A DNA stretch of 20,256 nucleotides from CAVPLU01 sp050012535 (GTDB lineage: Archaea > Thermoproteota > Bathyarchaeia > 40CM-2-53-6). The DNA is taken from NCBI GenBank assembly GCA_050012535.1, contig JBEKGZ010000015.1:1-20256 (forward strand), in the 5' to 3' direction. The position numbers and the translations under genes were made by a program. How positions within the stretch are numbered: position 1 is the first letter of the stretch; every line of letters begins with the position of its first letter. The notes beneath the pieces are model-generated. The model was not told the origin of the DNA. It saw nothing but the letters and a program-made list of their open reading frames with translations, and ran no database searches. Positions 1-7,174 of the stretch are shown piece by piece.

Positions 1-831
1 CCGTTCGATTTCTCAAGGGACCTATTCCCTCACATGCTCAAATCGAGAATAGCCCTCGGAGGCTGCCCTGTTGGCGGCTTCTGGGTCGACGTGGGCGATC
101 CTAGAAGTTACCTAAAAGCAAACTCCTGGGCGCTTGACAACATTAAGACAAAAGGAACGAAAAAGAGCGCCCACACCCCACGAGCATCGAATAGCATCAT
201 CTCGAAGTCAGCGACTCTCAAGGGACCGATCTATCTCGGAGACAACGTGCGCATACACAAGGACGTGTTGGTCGGACCATACGCATGCATCGGAGACGGA
301 AGTGAGATCTCATCAGGCGCAAAGATCACCTTCTCAGTCGTGTACGAGAACACGCAGATTGGAGCAAACGCGGTTCTCGACACATGCATCGTAGCGGAGA
401 TGTGTAAGATCGGGGATCGAGTGCAAATCGAACGGAACACTCTTATCGGAGCCGGAACGGAACTCGGGAAGGACTCTTGCGTTCTAGCTGAGTCAAAGGT
501 AGGACCCTTTGCCGTCGTGAAGCCGCGAGCACTAGTGCAAGGGACCCTAACGCCATTTGCGAACCAAATAGAGAAGGTGTCCCAACTCATCGAGAAATCG
601 CCCTCAGGTGTTAGATTGACAATCGAGGAAGCTAGGGTGTGTGGTGTATTGTGTGAACTAGGTGAAGCCGACGCGAGCTCTGTCTCGCGATTTGCCAATG
701 TTCCCCAGTCGACAGCTGACTCGATACTGATCAGCCTTCAAGAACAAGGAATTGTCATTTCATTTGAAACCGTCCCCAGAGTGTATTCGTTGTCGCAAGA
801 GGATCTGGAACACGCCCGAAAGGAAACCTAG
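1..831 (+). CDS. Sugar-nucleotidyltransferase-like protein with left-handed beta-helix and C-terminal TrmB-like winged helix (5' partial)
   Basis: The reading frame is open from the first base, so the gene starts before the window; 276 C-terminal codons are present. The first visible residues (FDFSRDLFP, then GGFWVDVGDPRSYLKAN) match the end of the nucleotidyl-transferase catalytic domain of mannose-1-phosphate guanylyltransferase and glucose-1-phosphate thymidylyltransferase-like enzymes, where the W-x-D-V-G-x-P segment lies near the sugar site. From about base 205 to 560 the protein has hexapeptide-like repeats (GDNVRIHKDVLVGP, IGDGSEISSG, IGDRVQIERN, IGAGTELG) typical of a left-handed parallel beta-helix. 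From about base 616 the sequence changes: LTIEEARVCGVLCELGEA, then PQSTADSILISLQEQGIV and PRVYSL resemble the TrmB/sugar-specific regulator winged helix. The usual role of the family is making a nucleotide sugar for glycan synthesis. The HTH could make this a bifunctional enzyme or a sugar-responsive regulator; that is inference. The substrate cannot be read from this fragment. Confidence 0.85.
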   Translation, partial: PFDFSRDLFPHMLKSRIALGGCPVGGFWVDVGDPRSYLKANSWALDNIKTKGTKKSAHTPRASNSIISKSATLKGPIYLGDNVRIHKDVLVGPYACIGDGSEISSGAKITFSVVYENTQIGANAVLDTCIVAEMCKIGDRVQIERNTLIGAGTELGKDSCVLAESKVGPFAVVKPRALVQGTLTPFANQIEKVSQLIEKSPSGVRLTIEEARVCGVLCELGEADASSVSRFANVPQSTADSILISLQEQGIVISFETVPRVYSLSQEDLEHARKET

Positions 832-1030
832 CCTCGCAGTGTTTTGTTGTCACGTTTGCCGTTGTAGGTTGTATGCAGGGCGCCCACCATGAGATAAGAT
901 GAGCGGCCTTGCATCATGGCAAGAATTTGGGCGATCAGAAAGAGCCTTAACTCCACCTCCATGGTGTATCTGCATTAGGAAGGACTGTTTGCCGGTGCTA
1001 GGCGGAACGCGGCATTCCAAGATCAGCTCA

Positions 1031-1411
1031 ATGTTACTCTTGGCCTTTACAGTCATGATGCTCTCTTCACTGCCGCGTTTGACTCAAGGCGAAATGATCA
1101 CCGTCATCCATGTGTCTCAAGTGACCACTGTTACGACGACTGTCAACGCGACATCAACAAACTCGAGCCTTGCATCATCATCTGATCAGTGGGATGTGTT
1201 GATTCCCGTGCTGATCATTGGGGTCGGAGCTAGTCTGGCGGTGGTGATTGCCAGCGTTCTAGCAGTTAGAAGACGGCATGCAAGACTCGTCCCGACAGCA
1301 CAGTTGATCTGTCCGCGGTGCCGTTCACCCATCAGCCCATATGATACGGCCTGTCGGAGGTGTCGTACCCCAATCTATCACCCGTACAGGTACTATCAGC
1401 AACGTCGCTAG
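1031..1411 (+). CDS. Small secreted/membrane-anchored protein with Ser/Thr-rich ectodomain and cytosolic zinc ribbon
   Basis: Not a family I recognise. With the ATG at 1031 the product has 126 residues: a hydrophobic signal-like N terminus (about 1-16), a Thr/Ser/Asn-rich stretch (about 24-52) with N-x-S/T-type sites, one transmembrane helix (about 56-79) ending in arginines (RRRH), and a C-terminal CxxC-x10-CxxC zinc ribbon (Cys 94, 97, 108, 111) followed by a Tyr/Arg-rich tail. Positive-inside topology puts the zinc ribbon in the cytosol and the Ser/Thr stretch outside. A longer frame opens at ATG 899, but its extra 44 residues (Trp, Cys and Pro rich) do not look like a natural N terminus and would bury the signal sequence, so I prefer 1031. 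The layout suggests a surface sensor or adaptor; this is inference. It lies 80 bases upstream of npdG on the same strand. Confidence 0.6.
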   Translation: MLLLAFTVMMLSSLPRLTQGEMITVIHVSQVTTVTTTVNATSTNSSLASSSDQWDVLIPVLIIGVGASLAVVIASVLAVRRRHARLVPTAQLICPRCRSPISPYDTACRRCRTPIYHPYRYYQQRR

Positions 1412-1446
1412 GTTTCCGAAGGCATACAATTCCGGGCGTATTTTCA

Positions 1447-1487
1447 CATCAGACAGATTGAATACAGTCACCCATTCCTATCTGATG
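1447..1487. repeat. Imperfect inverted repeat upstream of npdG
   Basis: CATCAGACAG (1447-1456) and CTATCTGATG (1478-1487) are inverted copies matching at 9 of 10 positions, with a 21-base spacer. The right arm ends four bases before the npdG ATG at 1492. It could be an operator overlapping the start region or a hairpin in a short leader. One such repeat in an 80-base gap can also arise by chance. Confidence 0.35.
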
Positions 1488-1491
1488 ACGA

Positions 1492-2214
1492 ATGACTTTG
1501 CGGATCGGAATCGTCGGCGGAACAGGAAGCATGGGCAGAGGACTAGCGCTACGCTGGGCACTGATCCACGAAATCTGGCTTGGCTCGAGAAAAATCGAAA
1601 AAGCAGAGACAGTCTCACGCGAGTACGAGTCAGTGGCCCGTGGATTCTATGGAAACAGAATGAAGGGCAGCATCAAGGGGGCCATGAACTCTGACATCCC
1701 ACCACTCGTCGACGTAGTCGTTCTCACGCTCCCACCACAGCATGCAATCGAAACAGTGAAACAGATCAAAGACAAGCTGTCCTCCCGGCATGTTATCATT
1801 TCAACGATCGTCCCGATGACTAAGCAAGGTAAGCTCTTCACGTATTCGCCGGTTATCGTGGCTGGAAAAGCGACTTCTGAGAAATCTGCCGCCGAGCTAG
1901 TGGCCGATGAGGTGGCAGATGCGTTGGTGGTTTCGGCATTTCAGACAGTTCCCGCGGCATATCTTGCAGACCTTGATTCGGTTCTCAACGTCGACGTACT
2001 GTTAAGCGGAAATGACGAGCGCGCTCTGCAAACAGTGACCAAGATCGCACAGGAGATTCCGAACCTGCGAGCCTTAAGAGTCGGTCCTCTCCCGAACTCA
2101 AAGTTTGTGGAATCGATCACGCCGCTACTTCTGAACGCGGCAATTTTGAATAAACTCAAGGAGCCGTCAATTAGGATAGTGCCTTGGTTCCCGTCAGACT
2201 TCGCAGAGGAGTAG
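1492..2214 (+). CDS. npdG: F420H2:NADP+ oxidoreductase-type reductase (NpdG/Fno family)
   Basis: A 240-residue protein, close to the usual family length. It begins MTLRIGIVGGTGSMGRGLAL, a Rossmann dinucleotide fold with the GGTGxxGxGLA pattern typical of F420-dependent NADP reductases, followed by WLGSRK, the part of the NADPH site that holds the 2'-phosphate. The middle region (VVVLTLPPQHAIETV) and the C-terminal half (VSAFQTVPA, then VDVLLSGNDERA, LRALRVGPLPNSKFVESITPLL) follow the NpdG pattern. Family members transfer hydride between coenzyme F420 and NADP+ in the cytosol, linking F420 redox to biosynthesis. F420 use fits an archaeon. The ATG at 1492 directly precedes the Rossmann strand. 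The next gene begins about 76 bases downstream behind its own promoter-like box. Some family members act on other substrates. Confidence 0.88.
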   Translation: MTLRIGIVGGTGSMGRGLALRWALIHEIWLGSRKIEKAETVSREYESVARGFYGNRMKGSIKGAMNSDIPPLVDVVVLTLPPQHAIETVKQIKDKLSSRHVIISTIVPMTKQGKLFTYSPVIVAGKATSEKSAAELVADEVADALVVSAFQTVPAAYLADLDSVLNVDVLLSGNDERALQTVTKIAQEIPNLRALRVGPLPNSKFVESITPLLLNAAILNKLKEPSIRIVPWFPSDFAEE

Positions 2215-2260
2215 ACATGAGCGCAGATCGGTGAACGCGACCAAAGCGCTGGGCAGCATG

Positions 2261-2267
2261 TTAAATA
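2261..2267 (+). promoter_or_regulatory. TATA-like box for the peptide-transporter operon
   Basis: TTAAATA lies with its centre about 27 bases before the ATG at 2291. That spacing would place transcription start at or next to the start codon, as in archaeal leaderless mRNAs. No Shine-Dalgarno sequence is seen before this ATG, which agrees with a leaderless transcript. Position and sequence are seen; promoter activity is inferred. Confidence 0.45.
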
Positions 2268-2290
2268 GAAGTTAGCAACCCGAAAAGCAC

Positions 2291-4153
2291 ATGAACTTTC
2301 GATTTGACCGAGCCGCTATTGGAAAGATACAAGGTATCGTAGTAATTGCCGTGTTGCTAGTTGCCTTAGCTGGGGCGGCCTATTTCTATTCCACAACCAA
2401 GGCCTCAACAGGAACTAGCGCTTCAACTAGTCAATTGCCTACATCACTAGTGGTGGAGGAGGAGAGTCAGCCTGACTCGATGGATCCCGCAGTTGTTTAT
2501 ACAACCCCTGGATGGGAAATCGTTGAGCAAGTCTACCAAGGGCTATTAGCTCCAAATGGGACGAGCTACACTACATACATTGGCGTACTCGCACGAGATT
2601 GGACGGTTTCCTCCGACGGGATGACTTACACCTTTTCACTAAGGCCAGACGTGACATTCAGTAACGGCGATCCCTTCAACACGTACGTGATGTGGTTCTC
2701 GATGTACAGGGCTCTCCTGATGAATCAAGGGCCTGCTTGGATTCTTGGTCAGAATTTGGCTCCCGGAAATGGCGCGAGTTTCAACGTGACTGATGGGATG
2801 TTGAATTCCATGAATTACACTAGCCCGTCACCGGACGATCTTGCCTACATGACTAATCCCGATCAGTCCGTTCAAGTGGGCGTATCGGATCAGCTGATAA
2901 TACATCTGGGATACGGTTACAACGGGCAGGCACCTTACTCGGCATTTCTAGCCACCCTCAGCACGCCAATAGCTATGGCCGTTGACCCCAAGGTTGTAGA
3001 AGCAAATGGCGGAGTAGTTGCGGGAGAACGTAACAATTGGATGGAAACCCACGCTCTTGGAACCAGCTTTTACGAATTGCAGTCCTGGGTTCAAGGACAG
3101 AGCATAACGCTGGTCAAGAACGGGAACTATTGGGGGACGAATGTTCCAATCGCCGAACGCAACAATGCAATACAACCCGCTATTCTTGACACCATAAACT
3201 TCTACTATAAACCCACGTCCACCATGATTGCCGACTTGAGGTCTAATTCTGCTCAAGTAGTGCTTGCTCCTTCATCGCAGCTGGGCGTTTTGAAGCAGAT
3301 TCAAGGCGTTACGGTGTCCGTTTTGCCGACAGTATTCGGTTCATCAGAGGGCATCTTCTTCGTTTACATGGATCCGTATGCGTTTGCACCTTTCCAAGAT
3401 CTTCGTGTTAGAGAAGCGATTGCCAATGCAATTGACTACAAATCCATAATTCATACAGTATTCAACGACTTAGCGACTCAATGGATTGGCCCAGTTCCTC
3501 CTGGCTTCCCCTATTACAACGAATCCATAGCAGGCTTGCAACCTTACGACTTTGATCCCGTTAAAGCTGCCACCTTGCTCGCTGAAGCCGGCTACAAGTC
3601 TACTCTTCCAGACGGCACGCACCTGAATGGAGCTGGCAAAGTATTCCCTTCTGTGAACTTCGTCTACGACTCGGATGCATCTTCGGAATCGCAGGTTGCG
3701 GAAATCATATCAACGGAGCTGCATTCCATAGGAGTCAACATCAACCTTACGCCGCTTACCTTCAAACAGTACTCAAACGTGATAACCTCCACAGAAAACC
3801 TGAACAGTACTGTTTACCCATTTGGTATAAGCTACTACAGCGAAGACTACACTGCAAGCATAGACTACGTCTCCGCGATCACCACAACGGGACAGATAGG
3901 GTTCTCCGCGTATTCTAACGACACTGTTACAGCCTGGACTATTGCGGCAGCCACCGCTCTCGACGAGAAAACCATAATCCAAAACTTCCGCGACATCACA
4001 GGAGCCATGTATTACGACCACACAGACATATGGTTGTACGTGGCTTACTTCATCGCAGCGAATAGGAGCAACGTTGTTGGTATGATTCCCAACCCAGCAG
4101 GATCTGGCGTAGGATACTTCATGTTCTACAATACCGTGCACTACAGCTCGTAG
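2291..4153 (+). CDS. ABC transporter substrate-binding protein, oligopeptide/SBP_bac_5 family
   Basis: A 620-residue protein. It has a positively charged N terminus, a hydrophobic helix (about residues 14-33) that could be a signal peptide or membrane anchor, then a Ser/Thr-rich linker (about 36-48) typical of archaeal surface-bound binding proteins. I see no lipobox cysteine. The mature part follows the family 5 solute-binding fold: PDSMDPAVVYTTPGWEIVEQ (the opening strand and helix), LARDWTVSSDGMTYTFSLRP, VTFSNGDPFNT, then FQDLRVREAIANAIDYKSII and PVKAATLLAEAGY. It captures peptides or similar solutes outside the membrane and hands them to the permeases encoded next. It is the first gene of the five-gene operon 2291-8151. 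The family also includes di-, oligopeptide, nickel and some sugar binders, and the ligand cannot be read from the sequence. Confidence 0.9.
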   Translation: MNFRFDRAAIGKIQGIVVIAVLLVALAGAAYFYSTTKASTGTSASTSQLPTSLVVEEESQPDSMDPAVVYTTPGWEIVEQVYQGLLAPNGTSYTTYIGVLARDWTVSSDGMTYTFSLRPDVTFSNGDPFNTYVMWFSMYRALLMNQGPAWILGQNLAPGNGASFNVTDGMLNSMNYTSPSPDDLAYMTNPDQSVQVGVSDQLIIHLGYGYNGQAPYSAFLATLSTPIAMAVDPKVVEANGGVVAGERNNWMETHALGTSFYELQSWVQGQSITLVKNGNYWGTNVPIAERNNAIQPAILDTINFYYKPTSTMIADLRSNSAQVVLAPSSQLGVLKQIQGVTVSVLPTVFGSSEGIFFVYMDPYAFAPFQDLRVREAIANAIDYKSIIHTVFNDLATQWIGPVPPGFPYYNESIAGLQPYDFDPVKAATLLAEAGYKSTLPDGTHLNGAGKVFPSVNFVYDSDASSESQVAEIISTELHSIGVNINLTPLTFKQYSNVITSTENLNSTVYPFGISYYSEDYTASIDYVSAITTTGQIGFSAYSNDTVTAWTIAAATALDEKTIIQNFRDITGAMYYDHTDIWLYVAYFIAANRSNVVGMIPNPAGSGVGYFMFYNTVHYSS

Positions 4154-4241
4154 ATGAGAAATTCTGGTCTACCTAAAGGACTTCTTTTCGCTCCTCGCAA
4201 GAAGGGTAGTTGGATCGATAGCCGTTTCACTCGGGACGATC

Positions 4242-5210
4242 GTGATAATTTTCTTCATCTCGCACGTCCTTAGCCCGAACCCAGCTCATCTCTGGGCTGG
4301 ACCGAGGGCAAAGGCCTCAACAGTCATAGCCGTTGCAGCAAGATACCATTTGAACGATCCGCTCTACTCGCAATTCTATTATTTCTTGCGCGATCTTCTC
4401 ACTGGTAACTTCGGAATCGATCCATTAAGTGGCCAACCGATAGTCTCTGAAATACTCTTCTACCTTCCGAACACGCTTGAGCTAGTACTAGTTTCGTTTG
4501 TAGTCTTAATCCTAGTAGGAATCGGCTTGGGATACCTGTCCGGGATGCGCTTCAGCACCTCCGCAGATTCAGTGATCAGGGTCATTTACGTCGTGTCCTG
4601 GTCAACCCCAATGTATCTCGGTGCGATTATCGCAATACTGGTTTTCGCAACTTACATTCCGATATTCCCTTCCGGGGGGATGTATTCACTATCGCTCTCG
4701 CCAGTGCAAACCATAACGGGAATTTATCTCCTAGATTCTCTTCTCCAACTGAACATCCCCGCATTTCTCTCAGGTCTTAAGCATCTTGTTCTCCCCGCGG
4801 CGGTGCTTGCTTTTGTGAACTTCGGTTTGATATCGAGAGCAGTGAGGTCTTCAATCCTGAATGTAAGATGGTCGACGCATGTGAAAACTGCACGAGCAAA
4901 AGGGTTGAGTGAGAATGAAGTTAAGCGGAAGCACATTCTCAGAAACGCGCTGATAGACGCAACAAGCCTCAGCGCGGTTATGTTTGGTTGGCTCTTGACG
5001 GGAACAGTGGTTGTGGAGGAAATGTTCGCGTGGCCCGGCTTAGGACAGTTCGCCTACCAGGCCATCTATGCCAATGACTACCCTGTTCTGATCCCAATAG
5101 TTGTCGTATTTACACTGGGAGTGATCATCGCCAACTTCGCTGCAGACGTGACCTACTCACTGCTTGATCCGAGGATAGCAATGGGTGCTCAAAGTGGCGC
5201 AGTCGCTTAA
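4242..5210 (+). CDS. ABC transporter permease, DppB/OppB type (annotated from first GTG; true N terminus probably upstream)
   Basis: A polytopic membrane protein with the BPD_transp_1 fold. The coupling-helix (EAA) region is visible as RAKGLSENEVKRKHILRNAL at about residues 219-238, and the end (VVVEEMFAWPGLGQFAYQAI, then LLDPRI) is typical of DppB/OppB. It forms half of the channel with the next gene. The first usual start codon in frame is GTG 4242, but the open frame continues upstream to 4158 and encodes KDFFSLLARRVVGSIAV and GTIVIIFF, which is the expected cytosolic start plus first membrane helix of this family. Starting at 4242 would cut that helix. The upstream extension has only ATT (4161) or CTG (4164) as possible starts, so either a rare start codon is used or the read has a one-base error near the ATG at 4154. 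The gene overlaps the second permease gene by 26 bases. Confidence 0.85.
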   Translation: MIIFFISHVLSPNPAHLWAGPRAKASTVIAVAARYHLNDPLYSQFYYFLRDLLTGNFGIDPLSGQPIVSEILFYLPNTLELVLVSFVVLILVGIGLGYLSGMRFSTSADSVIRVIYVVSWSTPMYLGAIIAILVFATYIPIFPSGGMYSLSLSPVQTITGIYLLDSLLQLNIPAFLSGLKHLVLPAAVLAFVNFGLISRAVRSSILNVRWSTHVKTARAKGLSENEVKRKHILRNALIDATSLSAVMFGWLLTGTVVVEEMFAWPGLGQFAYQAIYANDYPVLIPIVVVFTLGVIIANFAADVTYSLLDPRIAMGAQSGAVA

Positions 5211-6132
5211 ATTCAGGCAACTGATCCTTTCGAACGCTCTGTCAACGCTAGGTCTGGTCATCGTAATCATATCGGTTGCGTTGTCGGTGCTGTTCGCTCT
5301 TTTTGGCAGAGGGATCACCCCATACGACCCGTATGCTCTCAACCTCCAACAATCCAATCTACCTCCAAGCATTTCCCATTTCTTTGGCACGGACTTTCAG
5401 GGAAGAGACATATTCTCAAGAGTGATCGCGGCTCTACCGATCGACCTCGGCTTGCCGATTGCGATTGTCTTGCTTTCATCCCTGTTGGGGATCTTCCTCG
5501 GGATGGCGGCCGGCTATCTGGGAGGCGCAGTCGACGAAGTAGTCATGAGGGTCACTGATCTGTTTCTTGCCTTCCCAACTATTATCATGGTGCTCGCCGT
5601 TGCAGCAACACTCGGTTCGGGTCTCGCGAATGCAACGCTTTCGTTCGTATTCGTCTGGTGGCCTCCCTATGTCAGATTAGTTAGAGGCGGCGTGCTCGAA
5701 GTGGCCGCTGAGGATTTCATTGCCATCTCGAAAGCCCTGAATTCATCCTTCTACCACATAATAGTGAAGGGCATCCTTCCGAATATCATCCCGTCGGTCT
5801 TAACCTACGCAACTCTTGATGTCGGAACTGCGCTCCTTGAGGTCTCCATACTTGGTTTTCTCGGTGTTGGAATCCCCCCCGGAACTCCTGAACTCGGTGT
5901 GATGGTGGGGTCAATCAGCTACAACTTGTATAACTATCCTTGGCAGGCCCTGTTTCCCGCATTCATAACAATGATTCTGGTAGTTGGTTTCAGTTTCCTA
6001 GGAGAAGGTACGAGAGAAGCTTCAGACGTGAAGGTCAGACCATACATTCTCTTTAAGGGAAAAGCGTTCAAAGACAAGGCTAAGGTGCCACAAAAAGAAC
6101 GGTTACCTGTTACGCCTCAGGGCGTCATCTGA
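5185..6132 (+). CDS. ABC transporter permease, DppC/OppC type
   Basis: A 315-residue membrane protein. It has a cytosolic N terminus, a first hydrophobic helix (about 19-41), then the periplasm-facing NLQQSNLPPSISHFFGTDFQGRD-type segment, in which HFFGTDFQGRDIFSRV is a hallmark of the DppC/OppC group. Further membrane helices follow (about 75-100, 113-160, 205-225, 265-285). The coupling helix lies near EDFIAISKALNSSFYHII and ILPNIIPSVLTY. It pairs with the permease encoded just upstream to form the peptide channel. The GTG start at 5185 lies inside the end of the previous gene, so translation is probably coupled. The last 35 residues are charged and hydrophilic. Direct function is well supported by family features; the substrate is not known. 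Confidence 0.9.
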   Translation: MLKVAQSLKFRQLILSNALSTLGLVIVIISVALSVLFALFGRGITPYDPYALNLQQSNLPPSISHFFGTDFQGRDIFSRVIAALPIDLGLPIAIVLLSSLLGIFLGMAAGYLGGAVDEVVMRVTDLFLAFPTIIMVLAVAATLGSGLANATLSFVFVWWPPYVRLVRGGVLEVAAEDFIAISKALNSSFYHIIVKGILPNIIPSVLTYATLDVGTALLEVSILGFLGVGIPPGTPELGVMVGSISYNLYNYPWQALFPAFITMILVVGFSFLGEGTREASDVKVRPYILFKGKAFKDKAKVPQKERLPVTPQGVI

Positions 6133-6157
6133 AAAGCTATTCTTTTGGTGAATAAGC

Positions 6158-7174
6158 TTGCAATCAACGCAACCGCCTAAGACCACAGATCATCAGCTTC
6201 TGATGGTTGACGGCCTCACCCAAGATTTCGCGACGATCGACGGAAGGGTACGTGTACTTGAGCATGTCTCCATGCAAATCCAGAAAGGAGAGATAGTGGG
6301 CGTTGTAGGCGAGAGCGGATCAGGAAAGACGACACTCGGCTTAGCAGTAATTGGGCTATTAGATTCACCCCCAGCGGATATCATCAGTGGATCCATAGTT
6401 TTCGAGGGAAACGACATGCTCAAGCTGGATCCGGTTGAGCTATCACGTTTCAGAGGGCCAGGGATAGGGATGGTATTCCAGGAATCGCTTGCGGCGCTGA
6501 ATCCCGTCTACAAGACTGAAACACAACTCAGAGAGTCGATCGAAGTCCTGCGAAAAGCCCAGAAACTGGATATCACAGAAGGAGCTGAACGGAATATGAT
6601 GATCGAGATTCTCAAGGACTTGCGTCTCGACAAGCCAGAAGTCGTATTGAAAAAGTATCCTCACGAACTATCCGGCGGGATGAGACAGCGAATATCAATA
6701 GCAATGGCAATAGTTGAGAAGCCACGACTGCTGATATTGGACGAGGTGACCACTGGACTCGACGTTTACGTGCAAAACAGAATACTGACCATGCTCAGAG
6801 AGTTGAATCAACGAACAAGAACAACCATGATACTGATCACGCACGACTTGACCGTTGCATCACAGATCTGTGACAGGCTGTATGTAATGTATGCAGGCAG
6901 AGTAATGGAAGAAGGCAGGACGGAGGACATAGTGAATGCCCCCATACATCCCTACACACAGAAGCTGATGGCCGCGATTCCACAGGGGTTCATAGAAGCG
7001 CCACCACTACCCGCCCCCACAGGGGAGGCTCCCGATCTCAGGAGTCTACCTACCGGCTGCAAATTCCACCCTCGGTGTCCGTTCGTAATGGAGAGATGCA
7101 AAGAGAATGAGCCTCCAATCCTCGAGACTTCTGACGGACGCCGTGTCTCATGTTGGCTGGTGGAAAAGAAATGA
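6158..7174 (+). CDS. Oligopeptide ABC transporter ATP-binding protein, DppD/OppD type
   Basis: A 338-residue ATPase. In order it shows a Walker A loop (GESGSGKT, 51-58), a Q-loop (VFQES, Q108), the ABC signature (LSGGMRQR, 171-178), a Walker B strand (LLILDE, 191-196; the common DEPT is DEVT here) and the switch histidine (ITHD, H229). The C-terminal oligo_HPY extension begins near HPYTQKL and holds four cysteines (301, 307, 314, 332) in the TGCKFHPRC pattern; structures of Opp/Dpp transporters show an iron-sulfur cluster at this place. It drives import together with the next gene product on the cytosolic face. The TTG start at 6158 is the farthest start in this frame; ATG 6203, just before VDGLTQDF, is an alternative. 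It lies 25 bases after the second permease gene and overlaps the next gene by four bases (ATGA). Confidence 0.92.
   Translation: MQSTQPPKTTDHQLLMVDGLTQDFATIDGRVRVLEHVSMQIQKGEIVGVVGESGSGKTTLGLAVIGLLDSPPADIISGSIVFEGNDMLKLDPVELSRFRGPGIGMVFQESLAALNPVYKTETQLRESIEVLRKAQKLDITEGAERNMMIEILKDLRLDKPEVVLKKYPHELSGGMRQRISIAMAIVEKPRLLILDEVTTGLDVYVQNRILTMLRELNQRTRTTMILITHDLTVASQICDRLYVMYAGRVMEEGRTEDIVNAPIHPYTQKLMAAIPQGFIEAPPLPAPTGEAPDLRSLPTGCKFHPRCPFVMERCKENEPPILETSDGRRVSCWLVEKK
7159..7163 (+). promoter_or_regulatory. Shine-Dalgarno sequence supporting the second ATPase start at 7171
   Basis: GGTGG ends seven bases before the ATG at 7171 and matches the archaeal anti-Shine-Dalgarno. This favours 7171, with an ATGA overlap, over the in-frame ATG at 7150. 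Confidence 0.5.

Noticed and set aside
231..698. 155-codon frame on the - strand opposite the nucleotidyltransferase gene
   Set aside because: Lies wholly antisense to clear beta-helix coding sequence and its product has no domain signal.
850..1056. 68-codon - strand frame near the zinc-ribbon gene
   Set aside because: No domain, no ribosome binding site and overlap with the start region of the better-supported + strand gene.
905..1180. Repeated 11-mer CCTTGCATCAT near 905 and 1169
   Set aside because: Too short and only two copies, one inside a coding region; probably chance.
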